Shown one piece after another: positions 7,814 to 16,066 of a stretch of DNA of 64,000 bases. A model generated the notes under the pieces. The model did not search any database and was not told where the DNA came from. It saw nothing but the letters and a program-made list of their open reading frames with translations. The translations under genes and the position numbers were made by a program. The stretch is taken from positions 1 through 64,000 of the forward strand of contig NZ_JAFCJM010000025.1 in NCBI RefSeq assembly GCF_018130955.1, given 5' to 3'. Within the stretch, counting starts at the first letter, position 1; each line of letters begins with the position of its first letter. The DNA is from Bradyrhizobium liaoningense (GTDB lineage Bacteria > Pseudomonadota > Alphaproteobacteria > Rhizobiales > Xanthobacteraceae).

Positions 7814-8716
7814 ATGCCGTCGGCTATCGGCGTCAAGGCGCCCTTCCCCGGCTTTATCGAACCGGCCCTGGCCACCTCGATCGAGAAGGTGCCATCCGGA
7901 GAGCGCTGGATTCACGAAATCAAGTTCGACGGCTACCGTGTTCAGGTCCATCTCGCCAACGAGACGGCGAAGATCTTCACCCGGCGCGGCCACGATTGGA
8001 CGCATCGCTTCAAGAAGGTCGCTCATGATGCCTGGCGGATCAAGGCGAACTCGGCTTTGGTGGACGGCGAGATCGTGGTACCTGCCGCCGACGGCACGAC
8101 CGACTTCTCGGTTCTGCAGAACGAGCTCAAGGGCAAGTCGAAGAGCATCGTGCTCGTCGCGTTCGATCTGCTCTATCTGAACGGCCGAGATATCCGGAAG
8201 CTACCGCTCCTTCAGCGCAAAGCCGAACTCAAGAAGATTCTAAGCGGCACCGACATCCAGTTCAGCGAAAGTTTCGAGATAGACGGCCGCGAGATGTTCG
8301 CGCACGCCTGCAAGCTCGGCCTCGAAGGCGTCGTCTCGAAGGTCCGGGGCAGCGCCTATCCAACGGGACGCACGAATGATTGGGTCAAAAAGACCTGCGT
8401 ACAGCGTGAGACGTTGACCATTGCCGGCTTCGCACTCGATGGGACGAAGTGGGACGGCATCTACGTCGGCCGGCGCAAGGGCGACGATCTGGTCTACGCC
8501 GGCAAAGTCGACCACGGCTTCGACAAGATCTCGGCCGCCGATCTGCAGAAACGGCTTAAACCCCTCATTCGAAAGACCCAGCCTTATACCAAGCGCATTG
8601 GTCACAAGGGCATCTGGGTCGAACCCAAGCTTCTGGCTGAAATAGAGTATCGCGCGAAGTCGGCCGAGGGAAAGGTCCGCCACCCGTTCTTTCGGGGCCT
8701 GAGGGAGGACCTGTGA
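7814..8716 (+). CDS. ATP-dependent DNA ligase, LigD ligase-domain type
   Basis: About 300 residues forming only the nucleotidyltransferase and OB-fold parts of an NHEJ ligase. The adenylated lysine is in motif I (EIKFDGYR, Lys37). Motif III-like VAFDLLYLNG, motif IV-like LEGVVSK and motif V-like WVKKTC follow. The polymerase/primase and phosphoesterase domains of full LigD are absent. It seals double-strand breaks with Ku, whose gene is 3 kb away. The ATG at 7814 fits family starts; the frame is open further upstream without family features. Its stop overlaps the next start. Confidence 0.88.
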   Translation: MPSAIGVKAPFPGFIEPALATSIEKVPSGERWIHEIKFDGYRVQVHLANETAKIFTRRGHDWTHRFKKVAHDAWRIKANSALVDGEIVVPAADGTTDFSVLQNELKGKSKSIVLVAFDLLYLNGRDIRKLPLLQRKAELKKILSGTDIQFSESFEIDGREMFAHACKLGLEGVVSKVRGSAYPTGRTNDWVKKTCVQRETLTIAGFALDGTKWDGIYVGRRKGDDLVYAGKVDHGFDKISAADLQKRLKPLIRKTQPYTKRIGHKGIWVEPKLLAEIEYRAKSAEGKVRHPFFRGLREDL

Positions 8717-8883
8717 TGGATGCGTTCGATCACTTCTGGCAGTGGGCGAACAAGCCCCCGGAAAGTCCGCTGACGATCCCGGCCGAGCTGCATCAGGCGG
8801 TCATGGGGCTCGGTCCCGAGGACCGACGGGGCCGCACCGCGGTGAACCGAGCCGCAGCGCGCGTACCGGATCCCGAACGATGA
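8716..8883 (+). CDS. small protein translationally coupled to DNA ligase
   Basis: The ligase stop (TGA, 8714-8716) shares its last base with the ATG of this 55-codon frame, which starts MDAFDHFWQWANKP and ends at a TGA at 8881. Its content (PLTIPAELHQAVMGL, then a charged tail) resembles small hypothetical proteins that accompany LigD-type ligases in rhizobia. The coupling supports a real gene. No catalytic motif is visible; it might assist the ligase. Confidence 0.6.
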   Translation: MDAFDHFWQWANKPPESPLTIPAELHQAVMGLGPEDRRGRTAVNRAAARVPDPER

Positions 8884-8944
8884 ACGCTTGACAATGACCT
8901 CTGGCCTTCACTCGTGGGTGCCGCAGATCAAAGGCCCGTCACGA

Positions 8945-9565
8945 CTAACTCCGCGCACGCTGCAGCGCAGCTTCCAATCGCTTCCTCTCCTTATTCCAGC
9001 GATCGTCTTCTGTTTGCGATCTCTTCGCGAGAGCCTCAACCTCGGCCTGGATGGCGACAGCCCGCTTCGCGTGCTCCTGCTCCGCCTTGTCCAGCGCAGC
9101 CTGCGCCTTGTCGATCGCCTGCTGACGGCGCCGCTCACGCTCTTTCTCCCTGGCGGCCCCCTCCCTCGCCCGTTCACTCTCCCGGCGCCTCTCCTCCCGT
9201 TCGTTGGCAAGCGCAGCCTTCCGCTCGGCCGTCTTGTCGACGGGACGTGAGGAAGGCTTCTTCGCAATTTGCCCCTTCGATTTGCGCGGCGCGTTCGTCG
9301 ATCTTCTGTCCCCGCCGAGATCGGAGGGCAGTTCGGCCTGCTCGCTGAAGGATCGGTTGGATCCGACCGGGCGCCTGAGAACGACGCCAGGCTTCTTCAT
9401 GGCCGCAGCGATGACGTCCGGATCGTCGCTTTCCTTCGCCGCGCCCTGGTGGAAGAGATTGCTGTTGGCGCCCCAGGCTTCGAGGGCCGCTTTCATGGAA
9501 GGAGCGGCGATTGCCAGATCGAAGAAGCCCAGCGAAGTCTGAAAGGTTTTCAGTTTTCTCGCCAT
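8945..9565 (-). CDS. coiled-coil protein, TolA-like, of the NHEJ locus
   Basis: A 206-residue protein without signal peptide or membrane segment. The N-terminal part (MARKLKTFQTSLGFFDLAIA, then PSMKAALEAWG and NSNLFHQG) is a conserved block I associate with proteins labelled cell envelope biogenesis protein TolA near Ku/LigD genes in Bradyrhizobium. Residues about 110-206 are a highly charged Glu/Arg/Ala coiled coil. The TolA label rests only on this composition; a cytoplasmic scaffold role is as likely. It is divergent from the second ligase. Confidence 0.7.
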   Translation of the reverse strand: MARKLKTFQTSLGFFDLAIAAPSMKAALEAWGANSNLFHQGAAKESDDPDVIAAAMKKPGVVLRRPVGSNRSFSEQAELPSDLGGDRRSTNAPRKSKGQIAKKPSSRPVDKTAERKAALANEREERRRESERAREGAAREKERERRRQQAIDKAQAALDKAEQEHAKRAVAIQAEVEALAKRSQTEDDRWNKERKRLEAALQRARS

Positions 9566-9705
9566 CGGTCTGATCCGCCCTCCTTAATCGAGCGTCAACG
9601 TCGCATGCCACGGAGCCTGCGGAACACGACGCGGCCCCGAAGCGTTTCCTAATCCTTGAAGGACGTCCATGCATTTCGCAACGTGCTCTTAAGGATTGGC
9701 CTCGA

Positions 9706-10653
9706 ATGAGCCGGACGTCGACCCTGCCCAAGCGCCTGCAGCCAATGCTCGCTACGCTCACCGACGCGCCGTTCGACGATCCCGGCTGGGTTTTCGAGGA
9801 CAAGTATGACGGCTTCCGGATGATCGCGGAAATCCGGCGGGGCAAGGTTGCGCTCTACAGCCGCAATGGCAAGATCATCAGCCGAAGCTATATCGAGGTC
9901 GCCGAAGCGCTGGAGGGCGTGAAGGGCGATGCGGTGATCGACGGGGAGCTCGTCGCGATCGGAAAGGACGGCGTCTCGCATTTCCAGTTGCTTCAAAACG
10001 CGCTGCGCCATGAGGCGAAGCTCCTGTATTGCGCCTTCGATCTCATGTTTGAGAACGCAACAGACTTGCGGAAGCGGCCTCTTCTCGAGCGCAAGAAGCG
10101 GCTGAAGGCAATCCTGCCGCGCGACAAGCTGATCGCGTTCAGCCCTCACCGCAAAGGGGATGGTACGAAATTCTTCGCCGAGGCCGAGCTGAAGGGTCTC
10201 GAAGGCATCATGGCCAAGCGGGCCGATAGTTCGTATGCGTCCGGAAGCCGGACCCCGGATTGGCTGAAAATCAAGACGGCAAAGCGACAGGAAGTGGTGA
10301 TCGTCGGCTTCACGGCGCCCAGGCGCACCAGGCCGTTCTTCGGCGCCCTGGTCCTCGCCGTGCGGGAAGACGACGCATGGCGCTACATCGGGCATGTCGG
10401 CACTGGCTTCAGCCACAAGGCCCTGGAAGACCTTCATGCCAAGCTCTTGAAGCTGAGGGCCTCTAAGTCACCCTTTCCTGCCAAAGTGAAGGACGAGGCC
10501 GCCACGACCTGGGTCAGGCCCTCGCTGGTTGCCGAGGTCAAATTCGCGGAGTGGACAAGCAAAGGCGAACTGCGCCAGCCGGTCTATCTCGGGCTCAGGT
10601 CCGACAAGCGGGCCAAGGATGTCGTGCGCGAGCGAGAACGTTCGCGCAAATAG
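9706..10653 (+). CDS. ATP-dependent DNA ligase, LigD ligase-domain type (second copy)
   Basis: 315 residues with ligase motif I EDKYDGFR (Lys33), VIDGELVAI, CAFDLMFENATDLR, LEGIMAKR and WLKIKTAKRQEVVI, then the OB domain with ALVLAVREDDAWRYIG and TWVRPSLVAEVKFAEWT. As in the first ligase, polymerase and phosphoesterase domains are absent. It differs enough in sequence from the ligase at 7814 to be an old paralogue rather than a recent duplicate. AAGGAT precedes the ATG. It should join double-strand ends with Ku. Confidence 0.9.
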   Translation: MSRTSTLPKRLQPMLATLTDAPFDDPGWVFEDKYDGFRMIAEIRRGKVALYSRNGKIISRSYIEVAEALEGVKGDAVIDGELVAIGKDGVSHFQLLQNALRHEAKLLYCAFDLMFENATDLRKRPLLERKKRLKAILPRDKLIAFSPHRKGDGTKFFAEAELKGLEGIMAKRADSSYASGSRTPDWLKIKTAKRQEVVIVGFTAPRRTRPFFGALVLAVREDDAWRYIGHVGTGFSHKALEDLHAKLLKLRASKSPFPAKVKDEAATTWVRPSLVAEVKFAEWTSKGELRQPVYLGLRSDKRAKDVVRERERSRK

Positions 10654-10736
10654 CGCTTCCGTTCGGGCGTAACCGGCCAACGGAACGAATTAACGCATTC
10701 GCCTCCTTCGCTGTGAAACCGTCCGTAGTGGTGCGC

Positions 10737-11201
10737 TCAGTCGCCTCCAAGGTCGTGGATTTTCGGTCGCACGCCCTCACGCGTGACTTCGAGCGTCGCA
10801 AGCGTGATCGGCAGCTTGAAGCGCCGCCGTCCCGCGCTGCCGGGATTCAGGTAAAGAACGCCACCGACCGTGTCGATCTTCGGCACGTGGGAATGCCCGG
10901 AGACAATGACGTCGATGCCTGCGCAGGGATCGATCTGTAGCGTCTTCAGGTCGTGCAGAACGTAGATCGACTTTCCCGCCAAGCACACGAGTTTCGTGTC
11001 GGGATATTCGCGGGCCCACCCGCCGCTGTCCACGTTTCCACGGATGGCGGTGACAGGCGCGATCCGGCGAAGCGCGTCGACGATCTCAGGACGCCCGATA
11101 TCGCCGGCATGAATGATGTGATCGACGCCCGTCAGGCCTCGTTCGGCCTCGGGCCTCAACAGGCCGTGCGTGTCCGAAATGATTCCAATCCTGAACATCA
11201 T
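10737..11201 (-). CDS. YfcE/MJ0936-type metallophosphoesterase
   Basis: A short calcineurin-like phosphoesterase of 154 residues. The metal-binding motifs appear in order: ISDTHG (Asp-x-His), HAGDIG (Gly-Asp), IRGNVD (Gly-Asn), and the late SGHSHVP followed by NPGSAGRRR. This family hydrolyses phosphodiesters with two metal ions; the natural substrate is unknown. It overlaps the upstream NUDIX gene by 4 bases, so the two are co-transcribed. Confidence 0.88.
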   Translation of the reverse strand: MMFRIGIISDTHGLLRPEAERGLTGVDHIIHAGDIGRPEIVDALRRIAPVTAIRGNVDSGGWAREYPDTKLVCLAGKSIYVLHDLKTLQIDPCAGIDVIVSGHSHVPKIDTVGGVLYLNPGSAGRRRFKLPITLATLEVTREGVRPKIHDLGGD

Positions 11202-11701
11202 TTTCGGTCGCTCTCAGCCGTGATCGCCAAAAGACGATCGAGAAGTTCGACCTGAGCGGACAACATCTTGGTCCGTGCGAATTCGATATCGAACCATTGC
11301 GCGCGGTCTACTTCGGGAAAGCTCTGCCGTCGACCGCTTCGGGGCGGCCATTCGATATCGAAGGTATTGCTGGTCAGAGCCGTCGGGTCAAAATGCCCCT
11401 CGCCGGCGAATGCGATGACACGCTTCCCTCCTCGCTGTCGGATATCACCCAGAGGTCGGAGTGGACCAATCGAAGCGCTGGCGCCGAGCTCCTCGGCGAA
11501 CTCGCGCCGCGCGACCTGCTCTGGAGCATCCGCGGTATCGATTTCGCCCTTCGGAATGGACCAGGCGCCATTATCCTTCTTGCGCCAGAACGGACCGCCG
11601 GGATGAACGAGCAGAACCTCGAGCCCACGAGCGCCCTTGCGGTATGCGAGAATGCCCGCACTCAACATCGATCTCCTGGAAGTCCTTTTCAGCGCAGCCA
11701 T
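11198..11701 (-). CDS. NUDIX hydrolase
   Basis: About 167 residues with a NUDIX box (GEIDTADAPEQV, then ARREFAEELGA) that fits G-x5-E-x7-REx2EExGx. The preceding SAGILAYRKG, LEVLLVHPGGP and NGAWSIPKG are typical of the group that cleaves nucleoside diphosphate derivatives, such as diadenosine polyphosphates or damaged nucleotides. The start is placed at MAALKRTSRRS; an in-frame ATG lies 21 bases further out at 11722. It forms a two-gene unit with the phosphoesterase and sits inside the NHEJ cluster. Confidence 0.85.
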   Translation of the reverse strand: MAALKRTSRRSMLSAGILAYRKGARGLEVLLVHPGGPFWRKKDNGAWSIPKGEIDTADAPEQVARREFAEELGASASIGPLRPLGDIRQRGGKRVIAFAGEGHFDPTALTSNTFDIEWPPRSGRRQSFPEVDRAQWFDIEFARTKMLSAQVELLDRLLAITAESDRK

Positions 11702-11765
11702 ATCGCTCCCCGCCGCGGACAACGAACTAACGGCCGCCTGGCATCACGGGACGCTTCACGACACG

Positions 11766-12698
11766 CTAGGCTGACTTCCGCTGCGGTCTGGCCGCCGGCT
11801 TCTTTGCCGCGGTTTCCTTCGCTGGCTTCTTGCCGGCAATCGGCATCAACATTTCCTTCTGCCCGGCCGCCGCCTTGCGCGCCTTCTTGGTTGGCTTCTT
11901 GGGCGCCTGTGTCGCTGCCGACGCGTCTCGTCCAATGCTCTTGCGCAGTGCGTCCATCAGATCGACCACATTCTCGCCACGGGGACGCTCTTTCGCCCTG
12001 ATGGGCTTGCCGGCGCGCTTCTGATTGATGAGATCGATGAGGGCGGTTTCGTACTGGTCTTCGAACTTGTCCGGCTCGAAATGGCCCGCCTTCTGATTGA
12101 CGATGTGCTTGGCGAGATCAAGCATGTCCTTTGTAACTTTGACATCCTGAATGTCGTCGAAATATTCGTCGGCGGGACGGACTTCGTAGGGATAGCGCAG
12201 CAGCGTCCCCATCAGCCCCTTATCGAGCGGCTCGAGCGCGATGATGTGCTCGCGATTGGTCAGCACCACGCGGCCGATTGCGACCTTGTTCATCTCGCGG
12301 ATGGTTTCCCGAATGACGGCGAAGGCATCGTGCCCGACTTTACCGTCAGGACGCAGGTAGTAGGGGCGAATGAGATATCGCGGATCGATCTCGCTGCGAT
12401 CGACGAACTCGTCGATCTCGATGGTTCGCGTCGATTCCAGCGCGACGTTCTCAAGTTCCTCCTTGGTCACCTCGATAAAGGTATCGGTATCAACCTTGTA
12501 GCCCTTGACGATGTCCTCGTTATCGACCTCCTCGCCGGTGTCGGCATCGACCTTGGCGTACTTGATCCGATGGCCAGTCTTTCGGTTCAGCTGGTTGAAC
12601 GAGACCTTTTCGGAATCCGATGTGGCCGGATAGAGCGCGACCGGACAAGTGACGAGCGAAAGACGCAGGAAGCCTTTCCAGTTGGCGCGGGGGGCCAT
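11766..12698 (-). CDS. ku: Ku, DNA end-binding protein of NHEJ
   Basis: Prokaryotic Ku of about 310 residues. The start at MAPRANWKGFLRLSLV matches the family; further segments are FNQLNRKTGHRIKYAKVD, EDIVKGYKVD, YLIRPYYLRPDGK and EHIIALEPLDKGLMGTLLRY. The homodimer forms a ring that threads onto broken DNA ends and recruits LigD-type ligase. The last about 60 residues are a lysine/alanine/proline-rich tail (KKPTKKARKAAAG, KKPAKETAAKKPA), a kind known to add DNA binding. It is divergent from the probable LexA-controlled genes at 12844. Confidence 0.95.
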   Translation of the reverse strand: MAPRANWKGFLRLSLVTCPVALYPATSDSEKVSFNQLNRKTGHRIKYAKVDADTGEEVDNEDIVKGYKVDTDTFIEVTKEELENVALESTRTIEIDEFVDRSEIDPRYLIRPYYLRPDGKVGHDAFAVIRETIREMNKVAIGRVVLTNREHIIALEPLDKGLMGTLLRYPYEVRPADEYFDDIQDVKVTKDMLDLAKHIVNQKAGHFEPDKFEDQYETALIDLINQKRAGKPIRAKERPRGENVVDLMDALRKSIGRDASAATQAPKKPTKKARKAAAGQKEMLMPIAGKKPAKETAAKKPAARPQRKSA

Positions 12699-12818
12699 CG
12701 CGGGGAACTCCATTACTGATGCCGGATTCAAGACGAACTAACCGGCTTGGTTCCGACATCGCGAGCCGTCCCGTAGGAGGATTTTTCTCAGCAGCTGCCC
12801 TCGTCGGACTCGACATTT

Positions 12819-12833
12819 GTTCTTGTTATGTTC
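12819..12833 (+). promoter_or_regulatory. probable LexA (SOS) box
   Basis: GTTC-TTGTTAT-GTTC reads as GAAC-N7-GAAC on the other strand, the exact form of the alphaproteobacterial LexA operator. It ends 10 bases before the ATG at 12844 and lies in the only gap between divergent ku and the downstream set. It would repress genes ending in the SRAP protein at 13739 until DNA damage. A contribution to ku control is possible but the site is about 120 bases from the ku start. Confidence 0.7.
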
Positions 12834-12843
12834 TAATTCAGGC

Positions 12844-13239
12844 ATGACCGATCGACCCGCGAGCTGGCGCATGCCGACCCCGAAGCAAATGGAAAAGCTG
12901 GCCGCTGAAGCCGCCCGTAGGCCAAGCCCCTCCACTGGGGCTCCAGATGCGCCGCTTCCGGCTGGATATTGGGAATCGGTCCTCGAAGACCCTCGCGCCG
13001 GCACGACCGGCGCCCAGATCCGGCAGCGACGTCTCTCCGAAATTCAGCGCCACGTGCTGCGCATCTCCTGCCGCCGCTGCGAGCGGACCGTGGAAATCCA
13101 GACCGCCGATGCCGTTCGACTGTATGGCGACAACGCGCTCTGGAAGGACGTCGCGCAGCGGCTGCTCGACAATACCTGCCGGCAGCGCACCGGCAGACAT
13201 GAAGAAGACGGGTGCTGGCCAGCGTTCGAGACGCCGTAG
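12844..13239 (+). CDS. hypothetical protein with cysteine pair, SOS-linked
   Basis: 131 residues. The second half contains ISCRRCERTVEIQTADAVRL, then LWKDVAQRLLDNTC and GRHEEDGCWPAF, giving a CxxC plus later cysteines that could bind zinc and form a small HTH/zinc-ribbon unit. The first half is basic and proline-rich. A start at 12844 keeps the LexA box upstream; a TTG at 12817 lies in the box region and is unlikely. It is followed after 46 bases by another cysteine-pair protein and then an SRAP gene. Function is unknown; a nucleic-acid-binding role is inferred. Confidence 0.65.
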   Translation: MTDRPASWRMPTPKQMEKLAAEAARRPSPSTGAPDAPLPAGYWESVLEDPRAGTTGAQIRQRRLSEIQRHVLRISCRRCERTVEIQTADAVRLYGDNALWKDVAQRLLDNTCRQRTGRHEEDGCWPAFETP

Positions 13240-13285
13240 TCGCTCTGGATTTGCCGATCCGATTTCTTCGCGCCTGGATGTCCGG

Positions 13286-13735
13286 ATGGCCCCGAAGTAT
13301 CACCCTACGCCCCTGTCGGGCGGCGATCGCAAGGCTCTGGCAAAAGAGCTCGGCAAGGCCCGCGCGATGGCCAACATCCTTGCTAGCCAATCGGCGGAGA
13401 TGCGGGCCAAAGGCGAGGCGATGATCCAGCAAGCCGATAGGCTGCTTTGCGAAAGCTGGAATGAGCGGATGTGGAGTGACGGCGAACCGATCGATCCGTC
13501 GCCGACCATCGATCAGGCCGTGAATGGAGGCTTCCCCTGGCTGGAGATCAGATGTGCGCGCTGTAAGACGCCGAGCGACGTGGACCTCGCGGCGATGAAG
13601 CACCCGCCGACCACCTTCGTGCACGATCTCGCCAGCCGGCTGCGCTGCCGCAAATGCGCCAAGGCTGGCCGGCGTCCATCCGCGACTCTGCTACAGTTGA
13701 CGTGGCAGCCGCGCCACCCTCGAACCGAATCATGA
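13286..13735 (+). CDS. hypothetical zinc-ribbon protein
   Basis: 149 residues from the ATG at 13286. A helical first half (DRKALAKELGKARAMANILA, then ADRLLCESWNERMW) is followed by two cysteine pairs, IRCARCKTPSDVDL and LRCRKCAKAGRRP, about 30 residues apart, forming a likely four-cysteine zinc site. I recall similar sequences in Bradyrhizobium without function. Only 3 bases separate its stop from the SRAP gene start, so they are probably translated together under the LexA box at 12819. Confidence 0.65.
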   Translation: MAPKYHPTPLSGGDRKALAKELGKARAMANILASQSAEMRAKGEAMIQQADRLLCESWNERMWSDGEPIDPSPTIDQAVNGGFPWLEIRCARCKTPSDVDLAAMKHPPTTFVHDLASRLRCRKCAKAGRRPSATLLQLTWQPRHPRTES

Positions 13736-13738
13736 CCG

Positions 13739-14464
13739 ATGTGCAATCTCTATTCGATCACGACAAACCAGGCCGCGATCAGCGCGGTGTTTCGTGTCGT
13801 GAACCGCTACGTTGGTAATCTGGCGCCGATGCCTGGGGTCTTTCCTGACTACCAGGCACCGATCGTGCGCAACGGGGCTGAGGGCCGCGAACTTGCTACG
13901 GCGCGGTGGGGAATGCCGTCGTCGTCAAAGGCGCTGATGGACGCGACGAAGAAACGAGCGGAGAAGCTGCAGGCCAAGGGCAAGGCAGTGGATTTCAAGG
14001 AATTGCTCAGAATGGAGCCGGACGGCGGCACGACCAACATCCGCAACGTGAGGAGCAAGCACTGGACGCGATGGCTCGGAGTCGAAAATCGCTGCGTGGT
14101 GCCGTTCAACTCCTTCAGCGAGTTCAACAAGGCCGAAGGCGGCGACATCTGGTTCGCGCTCAATGAGACCCGTCCCCTCGCCTGCTTCGCCGGCATCTGG
14201 ACCAACTGGACGTCGGTCCGGAAGGTCAAGGAAGGCGAGACGACCAACGATCTCTTCGCGTTCCTTACGACGGAGGCGAACGCCGAGGTCGGCGCCATTC
14301 ACCCGAAGGCAATGCCGGTGATCCTGACGAAGCCTGACGAGGTCGAGACCTGGATGACGGCACCTCCGGACGAGGCCCTGAAGCTGAAACGGCCTCTACC
14401 GGATGAGGCACTTCGGATCGTCGCCCGCGGCGTCAAGGAAGACCCGGCCGGGCCAGCAACGTGA
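13739..14464 (+). CDS. SOS response-associated peptidase (YedK/HMCES, SRAP family)
   Basis: 241 residues beginning Met-Cys-Asn; Cys2 becomes the N-terminal residue that forms a thiazolidine link with abasic sites in single-stranded DNA. Other family features are visible: NIRNVRSK (Asn103 in the position of the active-site Asn), VVPFNSFSEF (Glu128 aligned to the catalytic Glu), CFAGIWTNW, and GAIHPKAMPVIL with His188. It protects abasic sites from mutagenic repair. It is the last gene of a set headed by a LexA box, which fits its SOS link. Confidence 0.92.
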   Translation: MCNLYSITTNQAAISAVFRVVNRYVGNLAPMPGVFPDYQAPIVRNGAEGRELATARWGMPSSSKALMDATKKRAEKLQAKGKAVDFKELLRMEPDGGTTNIRNVRSKHWTRWLGVENRCVVPFNSFSEFNKAEGGDIWFALNETRPLACFAGIWTNWTSVRKVKEGETTNDLFAFLTTEANAEVGAIHPKAMPVILTKPDEVETWMTAPPDEALKLKRPLPDEALRIVARGVKEDPAGPAT

Positions 14465-14782
14465 CCATCTAGGATGGCGAGCAAACGGGGCCATCGCCCC
14501 GACAGCGCAAATCATCCATGTCTGCACGGATACCTTCTGCGCATGCTTGGAAAAACGGGATAATCCAGACCTTAGCGCGAGCCAGTTGCGGTGGGCAGGT
14601 CTAAAGAGCGCGGCGTCGCCGCGCTTTTGAGCCGGCCCTCTACTCGCAACGCTGGCCGTCGCGCGCGAGGCGAAGGAAGCGACACTCATGCCTCTTTGAC
14701 GAATTATAGGCGGTCACGATGGTACCGCTTCCACAGCCGTATGCGTTTCGGCAAAACCACATTCTGACAATGCGGCGACGCG
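14465..14782. other. intergenic region between convergent genes
   Basis: 318 bases between the SRAP gene and the convergent ImmA-type gene. A terminator hairpin is present at 14607-14628. I see no RNA gene and no convincing small gene in the remainder. Confidence 0.5.
14607..14628 (+). terminator. Rho-independent terminator after the SRAP gene
   Basis: AGCGCGGCG and CGCCGCGCT form a perfect inverted repeat, followed by TTTT. It lies about 140 bases after the SRAP stop. Confidence 0.6.
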
Positions 14783-15664
14783 CTACTTCCGCACTCCCAG
14801 AAAGCGGTCATATGTGTCTAGCTCGCGGGGCTCATCGTGCCGGAACATCGACACTGTGTCCGCAAATTGTAGCAGCGTATAGTTCAGATCATACCGCTCA
14901 GCCCGCAGCGTCATTTCCTTGGTGGGTTCATCGAACCACACACCATCGGGATGCTTTACGCCTTCCCGGGCTTCCTCGGTAAAGATCGACTGCCCCACCA
15001 ACGATCTGGCGGGCACTTCGACCGGAGCCCCGCTCGTCTTGAAGTACCGTCTGGTCTTGAGAGCGGTTTCGCTTGACCAAGCCCAATTTATGTAGCCGTC
15101 GCGCGAGACCACGATCATGGCGCGACGCTCGGTGTACCTGAGCCAGCGCAGGATGGCCGCGACTAGGGAGACGTCATAGTGCGTGGCGCATTCGCTCAGT
15201 TGATCGAAATCCGCTTCCGACTTCGCCGGAATCCGACGTCGAAAGTCGTCGAGAGGCATCAGCAGCGTTGACGCAAAATCGTTGGCCTCTCGCTCAATCT
15301 CGACGCCATTGCGCCCGTCAACTGCGGCTTCATCGCAACGCAGGCCGTCGGGGTATTTCTGGCGGTGGACCAGGTAATGGCCCAGCTCATGGGCAGCCGT
15401 GAACCGCCGGCGGCGCGGTGAGCCCTTCTTGTTGACATAGATGCCCCAGCGCTTGCCCGAGTCGGACGGCAGCAAGGCGCCTTCGCAATCTTCGAGATCG
15501 ACGCTGCGCACCTCGGCGATGGGGTCGCCGGGGAACAGAGAGGCGGAAATCTCCTTCGCGAACGCCGCGATGTTGAACCGATAGCGGTCCGGCGGATTGG
15601 CGGCGTTCAGCAGCTGGGTAAGATGAATCGCCCAGCGTTGGGAGCCCCACCCCTCGAAGTTCAT
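14783..15664 (-). CDS. ImmA/IrrE-type metallopeptidase
   Basis: 293 residues with the zinc protease motif HELGH at 92-96 (AAHELGHYLVH) and a following EIEREANDFASTLLMP helix that supplies the third ligand and is typical of this family. ImmA/IrrE enzymes cleave the XRE repressor encoded next to them when a stress signal is sensed. The C-terminal 150 residues (AMIVVSRDGYINWAWSSE and on) are a separate domain that may be the sensor. It overlaps the XRE gene by 4 bases, so the two are made together. Confidence 0.9.
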   Translation of the reverse strand: MNFEGWGSQRWAIHLTQLLNAANPPDRYRFNIAAFAKEISASLFPGDPIAEVRSVDLEDCEGALLPSDSGKRWGIYVNKKGSPRRRRFTAAHELGHYLVHRQKYPDGLRCDEAAVDGRNGVEIEREANDFASTLLMPLDDFRRRIPAKSEADFDQLSECATHYDVSLVAAILRWLRYTERRAMIVVSRDGYINWAWSSETALKTRRYFKTSGAPVEVPARSLVGQSIFTEEAREGVKHPDGVWFDEPTKEMTLRAERYDLNYTLLQFADTVSMFRHDEPRELDTYDRFLGVRK

Positions 15665-15984
15665 GACTTGTCGTCCAGCAATTTGCGCATCTCGCGGAGC
15701 TTGGACTTCAGCTCAGGCGTCATGCGTTGGTACTCGCGGAAGAACGCCTTGTCCTCCGCCGCTATCAGCTCCTCGGGTGTGTCCTCGCCGAGGAAGTAGT
15801 CGACGGTGACCTCAAGCGCCTTGGCGATGCCAGCAAGCTTGTCGGCCGACGGCCGCGGCGGATCCTTGTTCTCCAACTCCCAGAGGTAAGACTTACTCGA
15901 TCCCGACTTTTCGGCCAGTTGATCGAGTGTCAGCCCCTTTCCCAACCGAAGCTTCCTGATCTTGGCTCCGATTTTCTCGCTCAT
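15661..15984 (-). CDS. XRE-family repressor
   Basis: 107 residues. An N-terminal XRE helix-turn-helix (KIRKLRLGKGLTLDQLAEKS, then GSSKSYLWELE) leads to a short helical tail (FFREYQRMTPELKSKL, REMRKLL) that is probably the dimerisation and cleavage part. Together with the downstream ImmA-type protease it makes the same two-protein switch as ImmR/ImmA and DdrO/IrrE. Repeated operator-like sequences lie just upstream, in the gap shared with the divergent MBL-E2-E1-JAB-patatin operon. Confidence 0.88.
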   Translation of the reverse strand: MSEKIGAKIRKLRLGKGLTLDQLAEKSGSSKSYLWELENKDPPRPSADKLAGIAKALEVTVDYFLGEDTPEELIAAEDKAFFREYQRMTPELKSKLREMRKLLDDKS

Positions 15985-15992
15985 TTCAGCAG

Positions 15993-16013
15993 CTACTCCT
16001 ATGTTCGGAGTAG
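15993..16013. promoter_or_regulatory. operator 1 of the XRE/defence-operon switch
   Basis: CTACTCC and GGAGTAG are perfect inverted arms around TATGTTC. The 16 bases CCTATGTTCGGAGTAG recur exactly at 16050. It lies 9 bases before the XRE start codon, where a repressor would shut off its own gene. Confidence 0.65.
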
Positions 16014-16049
16014 CAAGATAGCAGTTCCTTGACTCCCGGTACAGGTTCC

Positions 16050-16066
16050 CCTATGTTCGGAGTAGG
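16050..16066. promoter_or_regulatory. operator 2 of the XRE/defence-operon switch
   Basis: A second copy of CCTATGTTCGGAGTAG in the same orientation, 51 bases from the first and about 90 bases before the MBL start. Its left arm is less perfect than in operator 1. The two sites could let one repressor control both directions. Confidence 0.6.

Noticed and set aside
14500..14640. Possible small gene or RNA gene after the SRAP gene
   Set aside because: The ATG at 14518 opens only a short frame without ribosome site or conservation clues, and no tRNA-like fold was found; only the hairpin terminator is supported.
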